A program made the position numbers and the translations under genes. From Tetmemena sp. SeJ-2015 (taxonomy: Eukaryota; Ciliophora; Spirotrichea; Sporadotrichida; Oxytrichidae), in contig JAJKFJ010020682.1 of assembly GCA_027382625.1 (NCBI GenBank), positions 1 to 64,000 on the forward strand: DNA of 64,000 nt, given 5' to 3'. Of the stretch, positions 18,648 to 27,600 are shown piece by piece. The first letter of the stretch is position 1, and every line of letters begins with the position of its first letter. The notes under the pieces are model-generated. The model saw nothing but the letters and a program-made list of their open reading frames with translations. It made no database searches and was not told the origin of the DNA.

Positions 18648-19191
18648 GCTCAGTAGCAAAGCCAGAGTGTGGTTGGCAGTATTAGCAGGTATCTTGGTTT
18701 TGATTGCAGTGAATGTATCGATCTATCAACGTGAACAATTGCTTCAGCATGGCCGGTTTGTTTTGCTCGAATTAGCACCAGTGGATCCACGCTCCTTGAT
18801 GCAAGGCGATTACATGGCATTACGTTTTGAAGTCGCAAACCAAGCTTTTCCCAATTCTGCGTGGAGGCGGGCTGACAATCATGAGAACCTGAGTGCGATG
18901 GCGTCTGACGGTGCGATTGTTGTGCGCTTAGATCAATACCAAGTAGGGCACTTTCAACGCATCGCTAAGCCGCAAGAAACATTAGCAGCGAACGAGGTCT
19001 TAATGCGTTATCGGATTCGGAATGATCAAGTGAAATTTGCGACCAATGCTTTTTTCTTTGAAGAAGGACAGGCGCAGCTTTACGAAAAAGCACGTTATGG
19101 AGGATTTCGAGTGGCTGCGAACGGCGATATGTTATTGCATTCCATGCACGCGGCCGACTATACGCTGTTGAAAAAGCAAGCGGATGAATAG
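18634..19191 (+). CDS. GDYXXLXY-domain membrane-anchored protein
   Basis: A 185-residue protein with one N-terminal membrane anchor (about 12-30) and a soluble domain outside. The family motif reads GDYMALRFEV at residues 58-67. It starts 14 bases inside the DUF4401 gene, completing the coupled DUF2157/DUF4401/GDYXXLXY set. Such proteins accompany DUF4401 in many genomes; activity is unknown. Confidence 0.88.
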   Translation: MIQFKLSSKARVWLAVLAGILVLIAVNVSIYQREQLLQHGRFVLLELAPVDPRSLMQGDYMALRFEVANQAFPNSAWRRADNHENLSAMASDGAIVVRLDQYQVGHFQRIAKPQETLAANEVLMRYRIRNDQVKFATNAFFFEEGQAQLYEKARYGGFRVAANGDMLLHSMHAADYTLLKKQADE

Positions 19192-19278
19192 AGAAGTCGA
19201 CAATGCACGCTGAAAAGGAAAGCGAGACGTAAGCGCAAATTCTTGTATGATGGTGTAGATTTCATTTGAGGAAAATTT

Positions 19279-19527
19279 ATGCCTAAGAATTTGCAAAGAC
19301 AATGGTGGTTTATGTTTCCCATCACATTCATCTCCGGTTATGCGGCTTATTTATTGTTGAGCGCGGCAGGAATTGGCGGCTTGGAAACTTTGGCGCAGAT
19401 GTTGGTGTTTGCATTATGCTTCGCTGCGCTGCGAACGGGGTTGCAGTTTATTTCGTGGCTGGGGATTGTAGCATTTATGCCAAAGCTGGCGAAGTCCGTT
19501 TTAGATCAAGAGACGGCTTCAAAGTAA
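19279..19527 (+). CDS. Small two-helix membrane protein
   Basis: An 82-residue protein with hydrophobic segments at about 10-30 and 38-65 and a short charged tail. A GAGGAAAA ribosome site precedes the ATG. It lies 87 bases past the GDYXXLXY gene on the same strand and ends before a shared terminator, so it may belong to the same transcript. No family recognised. A shifted frame of similar length (19302-19538) is a shadow. Confidence 0.6.
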   Translation: MPKNLQRQWWFMFPITFISGYAAYLLLSAAGIGGLETLAQMLVFALCFAALRTGLQFISWLGIVAFMPKLAKSVLDQETASK

Positions 19528-19541
19528 GGATGAGGTAAGCA

Positions 19542-19597
19542 TAAAAAAGCCCGCGATGACCGACTGTTAGGTCATGTCATCGCGGGCTTTGATTTTT
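19542..19597. terminator. Bidirectional terminator
   Basis: A stem AAAGCCCGCGATGAC / GTCATCGCGGGCTTT (about 19547-19561 with 19576-19590), flanked by A6 on the left and TTTTTTTC on the right. It serves the plus-strand membrane genes and the minus-strand dacC converging on it. Confidence 0.93.
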
Positions 19598-19607
19598 TTC
19601 TTTTGAA

Positions 19608-20777
19608 TTATTTGAATAAGAGGCGGATTGAATCCCAAGCTCGACCAAAGATGCTAGCTTGTGGAACGTCTTCTAAGGCTAACACCGGAAACTCGGCAAC
19701 TGCTTTTCCATCCAACATCATCTTCATCGTACCGATTCTGCTATTGGCAGCGATTGGCGCCACTAGTGGATCTTTGCGCTCAAGAGCAGGTTTTAACCGA
19801 GCGGCGCTACCTTTTGGTAAGGTAACGTAGAGGTCTTGTCTAAAACCGACTTTGATTTTGCCTTGACTGCCTTTCCATACGTCTAGCGTTTCAATGGCTT
19901 GCGCTTTATCGTAGAGTTTGACAGTGTCAAAGTTGAGATAGCCCCAGTTCAATAGTTTTAAACTTTCTTGGGCGCGAATTTGATCGCTTTTCGTTCCAGT
20001 CACGATCGAAATTAAGCGACGTTGACCACTACCGTTTGGACGATTCGCAGACGAAATCAAGCAATAACCCGCGGCTTCAGTATGACCTGTTTTCATACCA
20101 TCAACTGTTGGGTCTAGCCACAATAAGCGGTTGCGATTTGCTTGCGTAATTTTGTTATAGGTATAGCTCTTGGTTGAATAATATGTTTTATAGTATTCAG
20201 GATGATCTGCGATTAAACGTGATGCCAAGATCGCTAAATCATATGCCGTTGAAAAATTATCTGGGCTAGGCAAACCATGTGAATTGGCGTAACGCGTAGC
20301 TTTCATACCAAGACGCGCAGCTTCGCGATTCATCTGAACGACAAATGCCTCCTCACTACCAGCAACGGCTTCTGCTAAGGCAACAGAGGCATCATTCCCT
20401 GATTGCACAATCAAGCCAAACAATAGGTCATTAATGCTGACAGGTGTTGCCGGATCAATAAACATTTTCGAACTGCTTGCATCGACTTTCCACGCACGTG
20501 TCGAGACAGTGATCTGCTGATTAATATCTAAGCGCTTTTCTTTGAGTGCGTTAAATACCAAATAGGCAGTCATGATCTTGGTCAGCGATGCGGGTTCAAT
20601 TTGCAGAGTGGCATTATCAGAGTTAATTACCTGATTGCTCGTCGCATCTAACAGTACCCAAGATTTTGCGTCAATCAAGGGCTTTGGTAAGGTTTGTGCA
20701 TGAGCTACAGAAACGCTGCTGAGCGTCACGGCTAAAAACGCCAGTGATGAAAGTAAAGAAGACAAAGTTTTTTTCAT
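19608..20777 (-). CDS. dacC: D-alanyl-D-alanine carboxypeptidase (PBP5/6 type)
   Basis: A 389-residue penicillin-binding protein that trims the terminal D-Ala of peptidoglycan stem peptides. It has a signal peptide (1-27, ending AHA), the active-site SxxK in SLTKIMTAY, SGN in VQSGNDAS and KTG in DGMKTGHTEAAGY. The PBP5 C-terminal domain ends in an amphipathic anchor (IFGRAWDSIRLLFK). The gene symbol is by family resemblance; dacA is equally possible. Confidence 0.93.
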   Translation of the reverse strand: MKKTLSSLLSSLAFLAVTLSSVSVAHAQTLPKPLIDAKSWVLLDATSNQVINSDNATLQIEPASLTKIMTAYLVFNALKEKRLDINQQITVSTRAWKVDASSSKMFIDPATPVSINDLLFGLIVQSGNDASVALAEAVAGSEEAFVVQMNREAARLGMKATRYANSHGLPSPDNFSTAYDLAILASRLIADHPEYYKTYYSTKSYTYNKITQANRNRLLWLDPTVDGMKTGHTEAAGYCLISSANRPNGSGQRRLISIVTGTKSDQIRAQESLKLLNWGYLNFDTVKLYDKAQAIETLDVWKGSQGKIKVGFRQDLYVTLPKGSAARLKPALERKDPLVAPIAANSRIGTMKMMLDGKAVAEFPVLALEDVPQASIFGRAWDSIRLLFK

Positions 20778-20841
20778 TGGAAATCAAACAGAGTAAAAAG
20801 AAAAATCGAGGTTGGAAAGTTACGTATTAAAACCTGTGAAT

Positions 20842-21476
20842 CTAAGTCCACAAATCACTAATAATTTTTTTTATGTGCGGTAGGCGACGATGAAAAAAAT
20901 GATCAGCACCCGGAATCACCACGACAGGAATATCTTGTGGTCTGAGCCATTCAAACACCGCTTGCAAAGGAATGGTATCGTCCAGTTCACCGTGAATTAA
21001 GATTGTGTCGGCAGGAATATCAGGCATCGCCCATTTACCCGCAGCAGCGCCAACTAAAACTAAACGTTGAACAGGAATGCCCGCCGCTGTTAAGCGTTGA
21101 TGCAAACGCGATTGCAAAAAGGGTACCGAAGGAAAATCCGCTTAATACGAGCGGCAGGTCGGGGTAACGTTGGGGGCATATGTTGCAACAGCGTTTCCAT
21201 ATCGTCGGTTTCGCCTATGCCTGCATCGTGTACCCCTTCGGATTTGCCGACACCACGAAAATTCATACGCACCGTCACATAGCCGAGCGACACAAAAGTA
21301 CGTGCCAAAGTTTGTGCCACTTTATTCTCCATCGTGCCACCAAATAAGGGGTGCGGATGGGCTACCAAAGCAAGGCCGATTGGCTTGGGAAATATCTCAG
21401 GATCAGGATGATTTACCGCGCATTGCAGTTGTCCAGCATTACCCGTGATAAGAAATTGTTCAGTATGAATATTCAT
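20842..21476 (-). pseudogene. Alpha/beta hydrolase, frame broken
   Basis: A serine-hydrolase-fold protein in two frames. 21476 to about 21170 carries the N-terminal half with LVAHPHPLFGGTMENKVAQ and VRMNFRGVGKSEG. About 21130 to 20842 carries the C-terminal half with the catalytic-Asp region HGELDDTIPL and His in GADHFFHRRLP. The missing link, 21120-21170, should encode the nucleophile elbow; the garbled sequence still hints at GFSFG in a shifted frame. Two indels explain it. The protein would be about 210 residues, of the YcjY/dienelactone-hydrolase-like group; substrate unknown. Confidence 0.8.
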
Positions 21477-21482
21477 CGTGCT

Positions 21483-21800
21483 TTATACTTTGAGACGTTC
21501 GACGACGCCACCGCCGATCAGATCGACATCGATAATTTCGTCAATATCACTTTGGTCTACATAGGTGTACCAAGTGCCTTGTGGATAGACCACTAGCACT
21601 GGGCCTTGTTCACAACGATCTAGGCAGCCAGCTTTATTAATACGAATCTTGCCTTCGCCATTCATATCAAGTTGCTTAATGCGACGTTTTGCGTGTTCCT
21701 GCGCTGCTTGTGCGCCACTTTTGGCGCAGCATTGACGACCATCATCGCGGTCGTTTAAGCAAAAGAATACGTGTTTTTTAAAATAGAGATTGTCAGACAT
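21483..21800 (-). CDS. Thioredoxin-like [2Fe-2S] ferredoxin
   Basis: A 105-residue protein of the thioredoxin-fold [2Fe-2S] family. Cluster ligands are visible as FFCLNDRDDGRQCC near the N-terminus and GCLDRCEQGP in the middle. The start MSDNLYFKKH is preferred over Met four codons upstream. It ends six bases before the hydrolase start, same strand, so they are probably one operon. Electron-transfer partner unknown. Confidence 0.88.
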   Translation of the reverse strand: MSDNLYFKKHVFFCLNDRDDGRQCCAKSGAQAAQEHAKRRIKQLDMNGEGKIRINKAGCLDRCEQGPVLVVYPQGTWYTYVDQSDIDEIIDVDLIGGGVVERLKV

Positions 21801-22021
21801 GTGCTTTTTCAATTAGGCGAATTCAGCTTTAGTGGCGAATTTCGCTCGATAGACGAATAGAAGGCGCTATGATACATCGAATTGAAATCACGAATGCGTT
21901 GATCACTGTACTTAACTAGAGAGGGCGGTGCCCGCTTAATGAGGTATTTTTATCGATGATCAATCTTTATTGGAGAGTTGCAGATGTTGAATCTAGATTG
22001 CCAAATTAACTCGTCTGCCAA

Positions 22022-22336
22022 GATGATTCCAAACGTACTAGAAGATTTGGATGGAAGCTGAATTGGCTTCTGCTATCCATATTTTTCGTAGTGTTGTGCA
22101 GCGGATGCGGCAAATCAGCGAAACTGTCGTCTGCGGCGTCGATAGAATCATCAGAGCCGACAATATCCGCGACGACCGCAAGCGCCGCCGCTGCGAGCGC
22201 AGCGGAGGAGCCTACTTTTAAGATTGCCGAAGAACAGCGCAAAGCACTAGAACGGGCTAAACAACTGGAACAAGATTTGCAGAATGCAGCAGATAAACAA
22301 AGACGTGAAATTGAGGCGGCAACAAACGGAAATTGA
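22022..22336 (+). CDS. Small putative lipoprotein, start uncertain
   Basis: An open frame with KRTRRFGWKLNWLLL then a hydrophobic run and a Cys-containing lipobox (VVLCSGCGKS), followed by an Ala/Ser linker and a charged coiled-coil-like tail (EEQRKALERAKQLEQDLQ). This is the layout of a small lipoprotein. No ATG lies in this frame upstream; an ATG with a GGAG site at 21983 is in another frame and would join with a single indel near 22015. An internal GTG at 22091 would lose the signal peptide. No family recognised. Confidence 0.5.
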   Translation, partial: DDSKRTRRFGWKLNWLLLSIFFVVLCSGCGKSAKLSSAASIESSEPTISATTASAAAASAAEEPTFKIAEEQRKALERAKQLEQDLQNAADKQRREIEAATNGN

Positions 22337-22364
22337 ACTTAATAATGCGAAATGTAATTGAGCC

Positions 22365-23498
22365 CTAAGGTGATTTCTGCAAATCCTGCTTTGTCGCTTT
22401 TTGATGCTTAAGTAAATGCCAAATCGCAATAAATGGCCAAGTCACAGACAAAAACTGTGCCGCACCGTAAAAATTTAACATTTTCCCCTGCACCATGGTT
22501 TGTAAGGTATTGAGGAAGTAAGGATTACTAGGAATTAAATTTACCATCAATAAGCTAATCAGTAATAACAGCACAGCCAGTCGGCGTTGCGCGTGGCTAG
22601 GCGCAAAAGAAAAGCCATACAACATAATGGTACTGATTAAAATTCCGCCTTTGGCTCCCGGTGCTAACCATAAGAAGGCATTTTCAGGTTGAAACATTAA
22701 GGCGCTCGACAAGGCCTTCACCGCTAAACCTGCGATTAACAGTAAGCAAGCCAAAGCGAACTTTGGTGCGTTTCGATTCAGTAGTGACAAGCAAATCAAG
22801 ATCGCGCCGGTACAGGCGCAAGCGGTAATGATGGTTTCTGAAAGGAGATAGGTTTCTGGGCTTAGCTCGACGCCGTGTCTGAGGTAAGCGCTGAGATCAA
22901 TGCTGACGTCTAAATATTCTTCGCACCATAAGGAAATAATTGGCAAAATTTGCCCGTGGCCAAACAAAAATGCTTGCGGAAAGATTTGTGCCAATGGCCA
23001 TAATCCGAGTACCACTAATTCAGGTGAGGACTCACGTTGCAACCAGAGCGTGCGCAAAGATTGTAGGCGACCACTTTCTAAGATATACGGTAACAATAAT
23101 ACCCCGCATAAAGCACCGATAAATCCACCGGCGGCATTGGTGATCAGATCGAGTAGTGAGGTGACGCGATTAGGTAGAAAATATTGAATACTTTCCATCA
23201 GTAAGCTCATGCTTCCGACAAGCAAACACGCGAGCAAAAACGACCAGCGCAATTTCATCAATGGATAGATAGAAAATACTAGCAATGCGCCAAAAGGGAT
23301 ATAGCCGATGACATTGACGATCGCATCAAACTTGGACCAATAACGTGGCCACTGCGAAATCTGTGCTGAGAAAGCGGCTAGATTCTCGAATTGCCAATCA
23401 GAGAATGGATACAGACTCGCGTACACGATCAATACAGCGTAAGCCACTAAACTGGCGCGCGAAAGAGGTGATGCTGTTTGATCGTGTTTGGGTGTCAT
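22365..23498 (-). CDS. VanZ-family membrane protein
   Basis: A 377-residue membrane protein. The N-terminal third matches VanZ-like proteins: SLYPFSDWQFE, NVIGYIPFGALLVF and the signature ESIQYFLPNRVTSLLDLITNAAGGFIG region (about 105-135). About ten membrane segments in total; the C-terminal two thirds are less conserved. Same strand as the following lipoprotein and MCE genes but with an 80-base gap. Function unknown; a link to glycopeptide resistance should not be assumed. Confidence 0.85.
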   Translation of the reverse strand: MTPKHDQTASPLSRASLVAYAVLIVYASLYPFSDWQFENLAAFSAQISQWPRYWSKFDAIVNVIGYIPFGALLVFSIYPLMKLRWSFLLACLLVGSMSLLMESIQYFLPNRVTSLLDLITNAAGGFIGALCGVLLLPYILESGRLQSLRTLWLQRESSPELVVLGLWPLAQIFPQAFLFGHGQILPIISLWCEEYLDVSIDLSAYLRHGVELSPETYLLSETIITACACTGAILICLSLLNRNAPKFALACLLLIAGLAVKALSSALMFQPENAFLWLAPGAKGGILISTIMLYGFSFAPSHAQRRLAVLLLLISLLMVNLIPSNPYFLNTLQTMVQGKMLNFYGAAQFLSVTWPFIAIWHLLKHQKATKQDLQKSP

Positions 23499-23580
23499 GC
23501 GCTTACTAACCTTGCAAACAAATACGTAGGTCTCGAGTTGATGATTTACTCAGAGCGAGGAAATAGGGAGTCAAGCTGAC

Positions 23581-24210
23581 TTATTTCACTTGAGTCTGTA
23601 ACCATGCAATAAGTTCCGTAATTGTGAGATCGCTTGCTTGAGGCATTGCCTTTGCACCGCCTTTTGCGTCGGCACTATCGCATATTGATTGTGCGTGAAA
23701 GATCTTTTGCGCGATTAATTGATTTTGGTTGATCAAGCTGGCGCGCCAGCGCAGTTGTACTTGACTTTGTTGTGGACTGCTAAAGTGCTGTGAAAACTCC
23801 TCAAGCTCAATGCGAAGGATAGGTAAATTTTTGACACCATCGCTAGTAGTGAGTACCGCGCCGCCTTGTTGATTAATGCGGGTTTTGATTCTTTGCTTCA
23901 GTAACTGCGCTGGCGGCATGCTCCAACGACTTTGCGCATAAGGTCGCAACTCTTGCTTATTTTCATAAAGTAGTCGATACAACATGGATGTGCCTTCTAA
24001 GCTAGTTGGCACGTGAATTTCTGCCAATAAAATGGCGAACTTGGGATTGGCTGTCGCGTTGAACGTCTGCTGGTTGTCTTCGGTTTGACTAACGCCAAAA
24101 TCAAATTGCTGGTGCATGTTTGGACTGGCACAGGCGAATAATAAACTCGTCAAAATGACGAATAAGCTAGATCGCAGTAACGAGACGCGGGCAAAGTGGG
24201 TCATGTTCAT
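23581..24210 (-). CDS. ABC-type transport auxiliary lipoprotein
   Basis: A 209-residue lipoprotein: signal sequence and lipobox ending LLFACASPN (Cys at about 27), then the PqiC/DUF330-type domain (YRLLYENKQELRPYAQSRWSMPPAQLL). Such proteins sit in the outer membrane as partners of MCE-type lipid transporters. It follows an MCE gene by 55 bases on the same strand, in the normal order (ATPase, permease, MCE, lipoprotein), of which only the last two remain here. Confidence 0.9.
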   Translation of the reverse strand: MNMTHFARVSLLRSSLFVILTSLLFACASPNMHQQFDFGVSQTEDNQQTFNATANPKFAILLAEIHVPTSLEGTSMLYRLLYENKQELRPYAQSRWSMPPAQLLKQRIKTRINQQGGAVLTTSDGVKNLPILRIELEEFSQHFSSPQQSQVQLRWRASLINQNQLIAQKIFHAQSICDSADAKGGAKAMPQASDLTITELIAWLQTQVK

Positions 24211-24265
24211 AAGCGTTTATGGGGCTGAAAAATACAAGAATAGAAGATGGCTTAGTGATTGCCGC

Positions 24266-24613
24266 TTAATTGTTTTTGAAGCCGGGTTCGCCAGGCCCTG
24301 GAGGAGTGGGTTTCGGTCCAAACAAGAGGCTTTGTGGGCGCTCATTAAAATTCTCTGTACTACGATTAATGCTGCGCAAAGTCCCTCCAGCGTCGAGAAT
24401 CACATTGTGCATTGCAGGCAACGTTTCGAATTGCAGACTCTGACTGATTTGCTCTAGATTTTTACTTAAACGACCAATGCTGCTTTGCTCGCTTTGTAGA
24501 TTGGTTAGCACTTGATTTAGATTACTGCTGGTGTTCTTTGCATTGTCGGAGAATTGTTTAAACGCCAGAGCGCTCTCACGCGCTTGAGCGATCGTTTGCG
24601 GTAAATTATTTAA
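24266..24613 (-). pseudogene. MCE (MlaD-like) protein, C-terminal fragment
   Basis: Only the last 115 or so codons of an MCE-family lipid-transport subunit: the amphipathic coiled tail (LPQTIAQARESALAFKQFSD, then QVLTNLQSEQSSIGRLSKNL) and the Pro-rich end PKPTPPGPGEPGFKNN. Going upstream the frame meets a stop at 24614-24616 and all similarity ends abruptly. The MCE domain, permease and ATPase genes that should follow are absent. The fragment is cut by whatever begins at about 24,602-24,620. Confidence 0.8.
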
Positions 24614-27600
24614 TTACATAAGGTCGACGTTTTGCGGGTCAAAGCTATCTCCCGAAACTCTGCTCGTCATGCGTTATAGTTGATAGACTACATTATAAGT
24701 ACGTCTAATTTGATTTAGACTGATGAGATATGTAGTAGCGATATTGTGCGGTGAGTGTGGGTTTTGAATAGATAATAATGAACAGAAAGTAAAATAATAG
24801 GTAATTCATTAGCGTGGTCATGCTTACTTGATAAGTTCATACTGCAGTTTGAGAGTTCTCCACGAAGATGGCCGGGTAAGAAGAAATTGCCATGTTTCAA
24901 ACCGTTCTAATTGCATATATATTGCTGGTGGGCGTACGTAGGATCTTCGTTCTGTCATCCCAATGTGCGGCCGAAATCACGTTGCAGACACCATTTGGGA
25001 CTGTCTCGAAGTCTTGTATCGACACCGTCACTCGTCTAGGATCAACATAACATGCGGCGACATTCACCAAGTATTACGCCTAAGACTATCCTATGTGATG
25101 TTCGCATAATAGTTTGATGTGTGTGTATCTGATAAGTGTCAATAACAATATCTATAAAGGTGTTCCTAATAAGCTAAGTTTGAGTTGACGGGCTCAACTA
25201 ATTCACTATACCGGAAATGATATCTTCGTCACTTTTAATAGCTTCAACTCTAGCTTTAATATATACCTCTTCTAGTAAGCTATAACTCGCTGTCTATGTG
25301 AGATGTATTCCAGATTGACCTTTGCAATTTGGTGTAAAGCGCAAATTGAGATGTTACGGTGTGTCAGTGGTGATAAATTTCATCTATTCTGTCCCAGCCA
25401 TAAGACGCGTAGTGTGTGCTGTTGCTTATCTGCAAATAGGATCCGTGCTGTGAAGGACCAAATCTGCGACCAGAGAAACGACCAAAGCTAAGTCAAACTG
25501 TAGTTGTGATAAATATGGAGCTTGTCCATAGTTTTGTGATCTCTCGACTACTGTTTTCGTGCTGCTTAAGTCGTACTTAAGCTCTTTCATGTTTGGTATG
25601 CTATTTACTGTCTGCGCAGTATGGGCTGCGAGATTCTAAGCGTATGTTGTTTTCTCATCCAACGGTAGAATTTGGTATCATGAGTTCTCTATTGTGTTAG
25701 TACATTTGTAGAACTTATGGAAGAAAAGAGAATGGTATGACCTTTTTATACCTCGAATTCTGCGTTGCCATGCCACCGCTGATCAATTTTTTTTGTCGGC
25801 AATCTCACGCCGTTATAATATGGGCAGGTGAAAAGAATTTAGAACAGAATCAGGCGATGGAGCATGATATAAGTTATTTACAATGGTATCTACTGCCAGT
25901 CACCATTATCTGCAACATTAACATAGTGGACGCTTTTAGGATTGTAGTGAGTTGTTTAGGTGTACTTGATAATCTTAGATTGACACACGAGAGGATTACT
26001 AAAGGTACTTGAACTAATATTTTCATGGTCCTAATGATCCTTTCAGGCGAGTAAATGCTGCGTATCAACGAAACTAATGAAATTGCTGGACCATCGAGAC
26101 GTACGATGGCGACATCGCTGGCACTATAGAAAGGCTGTAACACTAGTTTCTTTGAACATGCTCGAGGGTTACTCGGTTTATTCTAAATGGGGATAAGTAT
26201 GGCGAAGATTTTAATTCTATGCATGTCAAACCAATGCCATGATACAGGTCATAGTATAAAACTTGATATGAGTGATGCATTGTCCTAATACTTATATGAT
26301 ATTCATAGGATTTCTTGAGAATCAAGGGCATATTGAGATGTACAGCGCAGTGTATTATTGTGCTCGATCATTTCTCTCTATATCGAGGCATATGCAAGGG
26401 CGGAAGTACATAATAGATCAGCCTTGGCTGAATTAAGTATTATAGCATGGCGGCGAGGCTCGGCGCTGTTCAATATAGTCTATAATGTGAAGATTGCTTA
26501 AATTAGGCGACCTTTGAATGTAGTGAGTTTCTTCTAATTCCATAAAATCCTGTTTAGATTATAGCTGACACACTTCTGTTGGTTGTTTCAGACCCTTAGA
26601 GGCGTGATCTGTCGAACAATATAGGATTATCCTTTTCGTGCGTCTTCCGAACACGAGACCGCAGACCTTCCCTAACGACATGGAAATAAATATTTTATGG
26701 TATCTGCCGCGTTTGAAACAATTTCTAGAGATGTCATAGTCATGTGGCAATGTGATTATAGATACTGTCGCCCACAATTGCCGTACGTTATGGATGTTTT
26801 CGGCTATGGTTATTAGATTCATGACTCAGCTCATGGTTCTTTAGTAGAGATCTGTAATTTGATTTCCATCTTTCATGGTTATTACATTGTATTAGTCATA
26901 GCCACCAAATTATTGTCGCGAACAAGACAACCGTGCTGCTATAGCCAAGACAGAAAGGGATAACACGCGATGCAATCCGACAATAGGATGATAGTTAAAA
27001 TTAGAGCTTGACATACGATGGATGATCTGAACTTAGTAAAAGGTAACTCTTGGATCACTATTAGACCTAATTCCTTGTGTTGGAGGTTGGTTGCTTGCTG
27101 AAGTCAGCTATTAATATTGGCTAACGCAAATATAAATGGCGATGAGCATTTGAATTATTATCCAAAAACCACGTAAATCCTTTTGGACGATAACGTATAG
27201 CTCCATGATCCTTAGAGTACTCCACGTATCTTTTTATCTACTAAATCTAGGCACTTTGTTATGGTGGAGAAAATTAGTTTTAGAAATAAATGTTAGGCTG
27301 TTGTTAGATCATATTGTGTAGTGACAAATCATTCAAATGGAATAAATATCTTGTTGAGCTGATAATACGTCGTGCCGTGTTACACGATTAGTGCCACTAT
27401 ATAGTCTGTCGAAGTTTCTCAATATTATGTGGTATACATTATAGCACATATAAGTATCTAATGCAGAATGCCATTGTGTATGATGGGCGGGGCATGCCGC
27501 TGTACCGTTACTTGCTTCGAGCGATTATCATCAGAACGGAATCCTCTACATATCTCAGGTGTAAAAATTGCAACATGGCAATAGACCTACGCTACAATGA

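Noticed and set aside
22365..23498. Glycopeptide resistance from the VanZ-like gene
   Set aside because: VanZ-family proteins are widespread in organisms with no such trait; no vanHAX genes are near.
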